Shown in pieces: positions 5,397 to 10,773 of a stretch of 12,452 bases of DNA (the first letter of the stretch is position 1; each line of letters starts with the position of its first letter). The notes under the pieces are model-generated. The model was not told where the DNA came from. It saw nothing but the letters and a program-made list of their open reading frames with translations, and made no database searches. The position numbers and the translations under genes were made by a program. The stretch spans positions 1 through 12,452 of the forward strand of contig JAEDNW010000073.1 in NCBI GenBank assembly GCA_016302315.1. The letters are read 5' to 3'. Source of the DNA: UBA1724 sp016302315. Its GTDB lineage: Bacteria > Verrucomicrobiota > Lentisphaeria > Oligosphaerales > Oligosphaeraceae.

Positions 5397-8273
5397 TTAG
5401 GCTTGAGGGGAAGAGGGACGGGCCTTGCTCTCCCGGGGGGAAAGCAGCGGCTTGAGATATTTGCCGGTGTAGGAGGAACGGCAGCGGGCCACCTGCTCCG
5501 GGGTGCCTGAGGCCACCAGCGTGCCGCCCTGGTCGCCTCCCTCCGGCCCCAGGTCCACCAGCCAGTCCGCCGTCTTGATGACATCCAGATTGTGCTCGAT
5601 GACCAGGATGGAATTTCCCTGGTCCCGCAGGGATTCCAGCACATGGAGGAGCTGTTGGATGTCGGAGAGGTGGAGTCCGGTGGTGGGTTCGTCCAGGAGA
5701 TAGAGGGTGTGTCCCTGGGGGCGGCGGGAGAGTTCCGTGGCCAGTTTGACCCGCTGGGCCTCGCCGCCGGAGAGGGTGGTGGCGGGCTGTCCCAGATGGA
5801 GGTAGCCCAGGCCCACGTCCCGCAGGGTTTCCAGTTTCCGCAGCAGCCGGGGGTGGGAGGAGAAGAATTCGCAGGCCTCGTTGACAGTCATTTCCAGGAC
5901 CTCGGAGATGTTCCGTCCCTTGAAGCGCACGTTGAGGGTTTCCTCGTTGTAGCGTTTGCCGTGGCACTGTTCGCAGGGAACATAGACATCCGGCAGAAAC
6001 TGCATCTCGATTTTCTTGATGCCGTCGCCCCGGCATTCCTCGCAGCGTCCTCCCTTGACATTGAAGGAGAAGCGGCCCTGGCTGTATCCCCGGAGTTTGG
6101 CATCGGGGGTCATGGCGAAGACCTGTCGGATGAGGTCGAAGAGCCCGGTGTAGGTGGCGGGGTTGGAGCGGGGTGTCTTCCCGATGGGGCTCTGGTCGAT
6201 GACGATGAGCTTGTCCACGTTCTCCATGCCTTCCACCCCCTGGCAGGCCCCGACGGGAATGTCCTTCAGCCCCAGATGACGGCAGAGGGCGGGGCGCAGA
6301 ACGTGGTTCACCAGGGTGGATTTCCCGGAGCCGGAAACCCCGGTGATGCAGCACAGCACCCCCAGGGGAATCTTCACCGTCAGATTCTTCAGGTTGTGCT
6401 CCCGGGCTCCCCGGATGGTGAGGAATTTCCCATTGCCGGGACGACGCTGGGGGGGGACGGGGATGCTGCGGCGCCCGGAGAGGAAGTCGCCGGTGAGGCT
6501 TCCCGGGGTGGCGGCCACCTCCTCCGGGGTTCCCTGGGCCATGATGGCGCCTCCGTTGCGGCCGGCGCCGGGCCCCAGGTCCACAATGTGGTCGGCCGCC
6601 CTCATGGTATCCAGGTCGTGTTCCACCACCACCACGGTGTTGCCCAGGTTCCGCAGGTTTTTCAGGCTTTCCAGGAGCCGGTCATTGTCCCGCTGATGCA
6701 ATCCGATGGAGGGTTCGTCCAGGATGTAGAGGACGCCCACCAGTCCGGAGCCGATCTGGCTGGCCAGGCGGATGCGCTGGGATTCCCCGCCGGAGAGGGT
6801 TCCGCTTTCCCGGTTGAGGGTGAGGTAGTTGAGTCCCACGGTCTTGAGGAATCCCAGACGGCTCCGGATTTCCTTCAGGAGTTCCTGGCCCACCTGGAGC
6901 TGGGCGGGTGTCAGGGAGAGTTTGTCCAGGAAGTCCAGGGCCCCGTCGATGGAGAGGGCGCAGAACTGGCTGATGTTCAGGCCACCCAGGGTGACGGCCA
7001 GGTATTCGGGCTTCAGGCGGGCCCCGTGGCACTGTCCGCACTCCTCGTAGATGGAGGCCTCCTCCAGCCGCGCCCGCAGCTCCTCGTTGTCCGTCTCCTT
7101 CAGACGACGCTCCAGATTGGGAATGATGCCCTCGAAGGGCTTGCGCCACTCGTGGATTTTGCCCCGTTCCCAGTAGTCGAAGGTGATGACGGTCTCGCCC
7201 GAGCCGTGGAGGAGCATCTCCCGGATTTCCTCGGGGAGTTTTTTCCAGGGGGTGGAGAGGGAGAAGCCGTAGTGGGCCGCCAGACAGCGCAGATAGTGGT
7301 TATATAAGGTGATGACGAACCGGGGGCCCCGCCGCCACAGGGGCACGGCGCCGTTGCGCAGGGAGAGGGAGGGATCGGGAACCACATTCTCCGGGGCGAA
7401 GGTCAGGTGCTTTCCCAGGCCGTCGCAGCCCGGGCAGGCGCCAAAGGGGGAGTTGAAGGAGAAGTTCCGGGGGGCCAGCTCCCCGAAGGAGAGGCCGCAG
7501 TCCGGGCAGGCAAGATTTTCGCTGATCCACTCCTCCTGCCAGTTTCCCGGGGAGGCGGGATCCTCCCAGAGGACGCAAAGGAGGCCCTTGCCATGCTTCA
7601 GGGCGGTTTCCACGGAGTCGTTGAGTCGCCCGCGCTCCAGCTTCCCGGAGATCAGGCGGTCCACCACCGCCGCCAGGGTGTGGCGACGGGTTTTCTCCAG
7701 CTTCGGCGCCTCGTCCAGGGAAAAGACGGCGCCGTCGGCAAAGCCCCGGGAAAATCCGTCCTTCCGCATCTGCTCCAGCAGTTCCCAATGCTCTCCCTTC
7801 TTCCCCCGGACATAGGGGGCCAGGAGCATCATCTTCTGGCCGGCGGGACGCTCCAGGAGATGCTGGCAGATCCTCTCCGCGCTCTGGCTGGTGATTTCCC
7901 GCCCGCATTTGGGACAGTGGGCCGTGCCGAGATGGGCGTAGAGGAGACGGAGATAGTCGTAGATCTCCGTGGTGGTGGCCACGATGGAGCGGGGGGAAGT
8001 GCCCGCCACCCGCTGCTCGATGGCAATGGCGGGGGAAAGGCCGCTGATATGCTCCACCAGGGGCTTGCCCAGACGGTCCAGGAACTGCCGCGCATAGGCG
8101 GACAGGCTCTCCACATAGCGGCGCTGCCCCTCGGCATAAATGGTGTCGAAGGCCAGGGAGGATTTCCCGGAACCGCTGGGACCGGTGATGACCACCAGCT
8201 TGTTCCTGGGAATGTCCAGGGTCAGGTTCTTCAGGTTGTGCTGGCAGGCGCCTTGAATGTGGATGCAGTCCAT
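5397..8273 (-). CDS. uvrA: excinuclease ABC subunit A (UvrA)
   Basis: This encodes 958 residues from the ATG at 8273. An in-frame start at 8351 would add 26 unrelated residues before the canonical opening MDCIHIQGACQHNLKNL. UvrA is the damage-sensing ATPase of nucleotide excision repair; a UvrA dimer loads UvrB at lesions. Both ABC modules are complete: Walker A GPSGSGKSS (31-39) and GVSGSGKST (645-653), signatures LSGGESQRIRLA and LSGGEAQRVKLA, and Walker B regions YILDEPSIGLHQRD and YLLDEPTTGLHLSD. The zinc-binding cysteines are present: CPKC (120-123), the CPDC...CPGC pair, GQCHGARL, and CEEC...CEQC in the C-terminal half, which is needed for DNA binding. It is first in the cluster with prfC and tlyA. 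The 5' side faces a 385-nt divergent region with a candidate promoter at 8339-8368 on the minus strand. I see no obvious LexA-type box. Confidence 0.98.
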   Translation of the reverse strand: MDCIHIQGACQHNLKNLTLDIPRNKLVVITGPSGSGKSSLAFDTIYAEGQRRYVESLSAYARQFLDRLGKPLVEHISGLSPAIAIEQRVAGTSPRSIVATTTEIYDYLRLLYAHLGTAHCPKCGREITSQSAERICQHLLERPAGQKMMLLAPYVRGKKGEHWELLEQMRKDGFSRGFADGAVFSLDEAPKLEKTRRHTLAAVVDRLISGKLERGRLNDSVETALKHGKGLLCVLWEDPASPGNWQEEWISENLACPDCGLSFGELAPRNFSFNSPFGACPGCDGLGKHLTFAPENVVPDPSLSLRNGAVPLWRRGPRFVITLYNHYLRCLAAHYGFSLSTPWKKLPEEIREMLLHGSGETVITFDYWERGKIHEWRKPFEGIIPNLERRLKETDNEELRARLEEASIYEECGQCHGARLKPEYLAVTLGGLNISQFCALSIDGALDFLDKLSLTPAQLQVGQELLKEIRSRLGFLKTVGLNYLTLNRESGTLSGGESQRIRLASQIGSGLVGVLYILDEPSIGLHQRDNDRLLESLKNLRNLGNTVVVVEHDLDTMRAADHIVDLGPGAGRNGGAIMAQGTPEEVAATPGSLTGDFLSGRRSIPVPPQRRPGNGKFLTIRGAREHNLKNLTVKIPLGVLCCITGVSGSGKSTLVNHVLRPALCRHLGLKDIPVGACQGVEGMENVDKLIVIDQSPIGKTPRSNPATYTGLFDLIRQVFAMTPDAKLRGYSQGRFSFNVKGGRCEECRGDGIKKIEMQFLPDVYVPCEQCHGKRYNEETLNVRFKGRNISEVLEMTVNEACEFFSSHPRLLRKLETLRDVGLGYLHLGQPATTLSGGEAQRVKLATELSRRPQGHTLYLLDEPTTGLHLSDIQQLLHVLESLRDQGNSILVIEHNLDVIKTADWLVDLGPEGGDQGGTLVASGTPEQVARCRSSYTGKYLKPLLSPRESKARPSSPQA

Positions 8274-8310
8274 GGGAGGGGATGAATCCGTCGCGGAAGC
8301 AGGGGGACAG

Positions 8311-8329
8311 GGGACGGGACGGGACGGGA
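8311..8329. repeat. 5-bp tandem repeat GGGAC
   Basis: GGGAC is repeated three times and followed by GGGA. A partial copy (GGACGGGACGG) recurs at about 8377-8387. It is a small simple-sequence repeat just upstream of uvrA and could vary in copy number. Confidence 0.6.
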
Positions 8330-8338
8330 AAAGCACAT

Positions 8339-8368
8339 AATCTAATATCAAGACGGGAAGAGTCCCAA
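8339..8368 (-). promoter_or_regulatory. candidate uvrA promoter
   Basis: On the minus strand, TTGGGA (plus 8363-8368) and TAGATT (plus 8339-8344) lie 18 bp apart; each matches four of six sigma70 consensus bases. It would give a 5' leader of roughly 60 nt that includes the GGGAC repeat. Confidence 0.3.
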
Positions 8369-8423
8369 GGCCTGCAGGACGGGACGGAAAGGCCCCTCCT
8401 TTCCGACGTCCCCGGGGGAGGGG

Positions 8424-8473
8424 CGGAAGGGGGAGGATTCCCGGCGGAAATCCCTTCCTTCCCCGCTTTTTTT
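8424..8473 (+). terminator. terminator-like hairpin and T7 tract with no upstream gene
   Basis: GGATT (8435-8439) pairs with AATCC (8449-8453). The purine-rich left flank from 8424 pairs imperfectly with the pyrimidine-rich right flank up to 8466. T7 follows at 8467-8473. On the plus strand no gene precedes it, since uvrA runs the other way. It may insulate the small-protein promoter or end an unrecognised short transcript. Confidence 0.35.
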
Positions 8474-8505
8474 CAAAAAATATGGGGAAAAGCGTGAAAA
8501 AAATC

Positions 8506-8545
8506 CATAACTCCCTTTGTTTTGCTTGAAAAAATGGAAGTTATG
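8506..8545. promoter_or_regulatory. inverted repeat overlapping the small-protein promoter (possible operator)
   Basis: CATAACT (8506-8512) and AGTTATG (8539-8545) are perfect inverted copies separated by 26 bp. One half lies upstream of the -35 box and the other within the -35/-10 spacer. The arms are 24-33 bp apart centre to centre, about three helical turns, which would suit a repressor or looping site. Confidence 0.35.
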
Positions 8546-8554
8546 CAATAAAGT
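8526..8554 (+). promoter_or_regulatory. sigma70-type promoter for the small Lys/Cys protein gene
   Basis: TTGAAA (8526-8531, 5/6 to consensus) and TAAAGT (8549-8554, 4/6) are separated by exactly 17 bp in an AT-rich stretch. A start near 8561 would give a leader of about 100 nt before the ATG at 8659. Confidence 0.55.
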
Positions 8555-8562
8555 TTCCTCGG

Positions 8563-8598
8563 TGCCACTGGCTGTGGCATTCTCTGGATTCCATCCAG
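8563..8598 (+). other. two tandem hairpins in the 5' leader
   Basis: TGCCAC (8563-8568) pairs with GTGGCA (8574-8579). Then CTGGAT (8584-8589) pairs with ATCCAG (8593-8598) around a 3-nt loop. They lie at the predicted 5' end of the small-protein mRNA and may stabilise it. No known riboswitch class is recognised. Confidence 0.45.
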
Positions 8599-8658
8599 TC
8601 GTCACTTCCGGCGGCCTGGAGATTAACAAGCATGCCCCTTTAGCAAGAGGTTCCCCAC

Positions 8659-8868
8659 ATGAAATCTACGTTCTGGGATGTGAAGACCCGCAAGTCCGTG
8701 GAAGCCGAAGTTCTCGAGTGCGTCACCTATGACAATGGCCGTTCCGCCTTCAAGGCCAAGACCGCTGATGGCCGCAACCTGACCCGCTTCGTCAGCAAGG
8801 AAGAGGCTGCCAAGTTCAATGGCGGCAAGGCCTGCTCCGGCAAGAAGTGCGGCTGCAAGAAGAAGTAA
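8659..8868 (+). CDS. small Lys/Cys-rich protein, likely highly expressed, function unknown
   Basis: This encodes 69 residues. The first ~55 form a compact, soluble-looking domain (FWDVKTRKSVEAEV, YDNGRSAFKAKTADGRNLTRFVSKEEAAKF), with alternating patterns suggesting a small beta-sheet. The tail CSGKKCGCKKK holds three of the four cysteines and many lysines, which suggests metal or nucleic-acid binding. I do not recognise a named family. Expression signals are unusually complete: a promoter at 8526-8554, the Shine-Dalgarno GAGGT seven bases before the ATG, and a strong terminator 40 nt after the stop. Codons are those of rpsL/rpsG (AAG, GCC, GGC, CGC, ACC). There is no signal peptide. The lack of partners and the strong codon bias fit an abundant monocistronic protein, perhaps nucleoid- or ribosome-associated; that is inference. 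Confidence 0.85.
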   Translation: MKSTFWDVKTRKSVEAEVLECVTYDNGRSAFKAKTADGRNLTRFVSKEEAAKFNGGKACSGKKCGCKKK

Positions 8869-8883
8869 CTTGACGGCCACCTG

Positions 8884-8898
8884 CCCGGCAACGCCGGG
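8884..8898 (+). other. short GC hairpin before the terminator
   Basis: CCCGGC (8884-8889) pairs with GCCGGG (8893-8898) around an AAC loop. It lies between the small-protein stop codon and the main terminator and may act as a 3'-end stabiliser. Confidence 0.4.
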
Positions 8899-8907
8899 AA
8901 GCCATGG

Positions 8908-8948
8908 AACTGCCCGCGCACACCCCCTGTGCCCCGGGCAGTTTTTTT
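8908..8948 (+). terminator. strong rho-independent terminator of the small-protein gene
   Basis: The outer stem AACTGCCCG (8908-8916) pairs with CGGGCAGTT (8935-8943), 9 bp. The inner stem GCACA (8918-8922) pairs with TGTGC (8928-8932). A run of T bases covers 8942-8948. This is the clearest terminator in the window. Confidence 0.92.
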
Positions 8949-9054
8949 GTCTCCCCAGGCAGGACGGCCGGAGTCCCCCCGGCAGACGGGCTTCCCCGAC
9001 GCTTCCCCGACGCTTCCCAATTCCATAAAACAAAGGGAACACCATTGCAGAAGA

Positions 9055-9477
9055 ATGCGGATTCCCCTGGATGAATTGCTCTTCCAGGCCACCCATGCCT
9101 CCGGCCCCGGAGGACAGGGGGTCAATACCTCCGACAGCGCCGTCGTCCTCCGATGGCACCTGTGGGGAAGCCGCGCCCTCTCTCCCGAGGAAAAGCAACG
9201 CATGGCCGCCCTCTGCCGACGGTGGATGACCCGGGAGGGATGGGTGGTCATCTCCGCCAGTGAATGGCGAAGCCAGCAGAGAAACCGCCTCGCCGCCCGG
9301 CAACGGCTGGAGGAAATGGCCGAAAGGGCCGCCGTCGCCCCCAAGGCCCGACAAAAAACCCGCGTGCCTCCCGCCCAGAAAAGGGCCCGGAGGGAGGAAA
9401 AGCGACGCCGCAGCCTCGCCCTCAAGCATCGCCGCCCAGACCCTACGCGTCACGGACAGGAGGGGGAGGGGGAGTAG
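9055..9477 (+). CDS. arfB: ArfB-type (YaeJ) ribosome-rescue peptidyl-tRNA hydrolase
   Basis: This encodes 140 residues from the ATG at 9055, the same length as E. coli ArfB. ArfB enters ribosomes stalled without a stop codon and hydrolyses peptidyl-tRNA. The catalytic loop GPGGQ is present, followed by GVNTSDSAVVLRW, as in class-I release factors and ArfB. WVVISASEWRSQQRNRLAARQRLEEM matches the rest of the RF-1 domain. The C-terminal ~45 residues are strongly Arg/Lys-rich (KRARREEKRRRS), matching the ArfB tail that lies in the empty mRNA channel and senses stalling. The domains that recognise stop codons are absent, which excludes RF1 and RF2. An upstream in-frame ATG at 8929 would start inside the preceding terminator, so 9055 is preferred. 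No good Shine-Dalgarno is seen. The gene stands between the small-protein gene and the str operon; no dedicated promoter was found. Confidence 0.93.
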   Translation: MRIPLDELLFQATHASGPGGQGVNTSDSAVVLRWHLWGSRALSPEEKQRMAALCRRWMTREGWVVISASEWRSQQRNRLAARQRLEEMAERAAVAPKARQKTRVPPAQKRARREEKRRRSLALKHRRPDPTRHGQEGEGE

Positions 9478-9533
9478 CCCCGCCCCACGTTTCCTGACGA
9501 AACCGGACAGGAGGGGAATGTGGGGGCAATGGC

Positions 9534-9561
9534 TTGCAATGACTTGAATCCCCGCTATATT
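9534..9561 (+). promoter_or_regulatory. str operon (rpsL) promoter
   Basis: TTGCAA (9534-9539) and TATATT (9556-9561, 5/6) are separated by 16 bp. A transcription start near 9568 gives a leader of about 60 nt before rpsL. Confidence 0.6.
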
Positions 9562-9629
9562 AAGCGTCTGCATTTTCTTCCCACCCCCTTTTTGTCTCCC
9601 TACTATACAAAACTCAGGAAATCTGCTGA

Positions 9630-10031
9630 ATGCCTACTATCAATCAGTTGATCCGCAAGGGACGCTCCGTGAAGCCCGCCAAGAGCCGCGTGCGCGCCCT
9701 GGACAAGTGCCCCCAGCGCCGCGGTGTCTGCATGCTGGTGACCGTCCGCACCCCCAAGAAGCCCAACTCCGCTCTCCGTAAGGTCTGCCGTGTCCGCCTG
9801 ACCAATGGCCAGGAAGTGACCGCCTACATCGGCGGCGAGGGCCACAACCTCCAGGAACACAGCGTGGTGCTGGTCCGCGGCGGACGTGTCCGCGACCTGC
9901 CTGGTGTGCGCTATCACGTGGTCCGGGGCAAGCTGGATACTCTGGGTGTGGACAAGCGGCGCCGCGGGCGCTCCAAGTACGGTGTGAAACGCCCGAAGCC
10001 CGGTGCCGCCGACGCCAAGAAGAAGAAGTAA
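9630..10031 (+). CDS. rpsL: 30S ribosomal protein S12 (uS12)
   Basis: This encodes 133 residues, and alignment with E. coli S12 is gap-free through the conserved core. S12 lines the decoding centre and controls accuracy. TPKKPNSALRKV keeps Lys43, and GGRVRDLPGVRYH keeps Asp89, the site of beta-methylthiolation in many bacteria. Position 88 is Arg (codon CGC at 9891-9893) instead of the usual Lys; the same change, K88R, gives streptomycin resistance in Mycobacterium. Gln61 stands where E. coli has Phe (NGQEVTAYIGG). The C-terminus is about nine residues longer than in E. coli and ends in a lysine run (GAADAKKKK). The start is supported by AGGA about 10 nt upstream and by the canonical MPTINQL opening. 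rpsG follows after 37 nt, the standard str operon order. Codon use is strongly biased (AAG, CGC/CGT, CTG), as expected for high expression. Confidence 0.99.
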   Translation: MPTINQLIRKGRSVKPAKSRVRALDKCPQRRGVCMLVTVRTPKKPNSALRKVCRVRLTNGQEVTAYIGGEGHNLQEHSVVLVRGGRVRDLPGVRYHVVRGKLDTLGVDKRRRGRSKYGVKRPKPGAADAKKKK

Positions 10032-10068
10032 GCGTCAGAAATAATCCCGATTAAGACAGCATAAGACC

Positions 10069-10536
10069 ATGAGAAGACGTCAGGCTGAAAAGCGCACCCT
10101 GATCCCCGACGTGCGCTACAACAACGAGCTGGTTGCCCGGCTGATCAATACCATCATGCTCTGCGGCAAGAAGTCCACTGCCCAGTCCATCGTGTATGGC
10201 GCGTTCGATCTGCTGAAGGAGCGGAAGAGCGATGTGGAGCCCCTGGATCTCTTCCTGCAGGCTCTGGAGAATGCCAAGCCCCGCCTGGAGGTCAAGAGCC
10301 GCCGCGTGGGTGGCGCCACCTACCAGGTTCCCCTGGAAGTCCCCGCCGGCCGCCAGGTCGCCCTGGCCATGCGCTGGCTGGTGACCTACTCCCGCAGCCG
10401 CAAGGGCATGGATACCTGCCACGCCCTGGCCGCCGAGCTGATGGATGCCTACAACAACACCGGCAACACCATCAAGAAGCGGGACGATGTGCACCGCATG
10501 GCCAACGCCAACAAGGCGTACGCCCACTTCCGCTAG
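10069..10536 (+). CDS. rpsG: 30S ribosomal protein S7 (uS7)
   Basis: This encodes 155 residues, the normal length for bacterial S7. S7 starts assembly of the 30S head by binding the 3' major domain of 16S rRNA and contacts the E-site tRNA. Recognised stretches run from MRRRQAEKRTLIPDVRYNN at the N-terminus, through LFLQALENAKPRLEVKSRRVGGATYQVP and RWLVTYSRSRKG, to KRDDVHRMANANKAYAHFR at the end. It follows rpsL by 37 nt and is probably on the same transcript. There is no Shine-Dalgarno just upstream (AAGACC before the ATG), so coupling to rpsL or leaderless-like initiation is possible. In E. coli S7 represses its own operon by binding the rpsL-rpsG spacer; the spacer here is short and shows no evident similar structure. 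Confidence 0.99.
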   Translation: MRRRQAEKRTLIPDVRYNNELVARLINTIMLCGKKSTAQSIVYGAFDLLKERKSDVEPLDLFLQALENAKPRLEVKSRRVGGATYQVPLEVPAGRQVALAMRWLVTYSRSRKGMDTCHALAAELMDAYNNTGNTIKKRDDVHRMANANKAYAHFR

Positions 10537-10566
10537 GACTTCCATCCCCCGCCCGGCGCCCCACCC

Positions 10567-10597
10567 CCGGCGGAACGGCCCTGAAGGCCGCCGCCGG
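10567..10597 (+). other. strong GC hairpin 1 in the rpsG/EF-G-like spacer
   Basis: CCGGCGG (10567-10573) pairs with CCGCCGG (10591-10597), and CGGCC (10576-10580) pairs with GGCCG (10586-10590). There is an AA bulge and a CTGAA loop. No U-tract follows, so it is not a standard terminator. Confidence 0.7.
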
Positions 10598-10624
10598 AAA
10601 TCAAGGGCCCGGGCAGCCAGCAGC

Positions 10625-10650
10625 GCGTCCGCCGGTCTTCCGGCGGGCGC
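10625..10650 (+). other. strong GC hairpin 2 in the rpsG/EF-G-like spacer
   Basis: GCGTCCGCCGG (10625-10635) pairs over 11 bp, with one T-G wobble, with CCGGCGGGCGC (10640-10650) around the loop TCTT. It shares the 7-mers CCGCCGG and CCGGCGG with hairpin 1, so the two can also cross-pair. Confidence 0.75.
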
Positions 10651-10773
10651 CTTGGCGTCCCGTCCCCTCCCGCTCCTTCCTTCCGTCACGCGGGTGGACG
10701 GATCCCCCGAACCTTTCCCCCCTCTCCCCGCCGACGGAAGCCAGGGCGGGCGAGGCGCCTTTCCCGCTCGTCC

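Larger units (their letters stand above)
8274..8658. other. divergent regulatory region between uvrA and the small Lys/Cys protein gene
   Basis: These 385 nt without a supported gene hold a minus-strand candidate promoter for uvrA, a short GGGAC tandem repeat, a terminator-like hairpin with a T7 tract on the plus strand, an AT-rich stretch (8467-8555) with a plus-strand promoter and an inverted repeat over it, and a leader with two small hairpins. Each is listed separately. ORFs crossing it look like low-complexity shadows. Confidence 0.7.

Noticed and set aside
3060..5510. 816-codon open frame antisense to tlyA and prfC
   Set aside because: It is the shadow of GC-rich codon bias; its translation is Gly/His/Pro-rich low complexity with no domain, while the minus strand encodes two textbook proteins.
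5592..7307. 571-codon open frame antisense to uvrA
   Set aside because: Same compositional shadow effect; no motif, and UvrA is unambiguous on the other strand.
8282..8497. 71-codon open frame in the uvrA upstream region
   Set aside because: Low-complexity product, no ribosome binding site, and it crosses a promoter, simple repeats and a terminator-like element.
8623..9573. 316-codon minus-strand open frame over the small protein and arfB
   Set aside because: It is antisense to two genes with recognisable motifs or signals and crosses a strong terminator; it has Gly/Leu/Ala-rich shadow composition.
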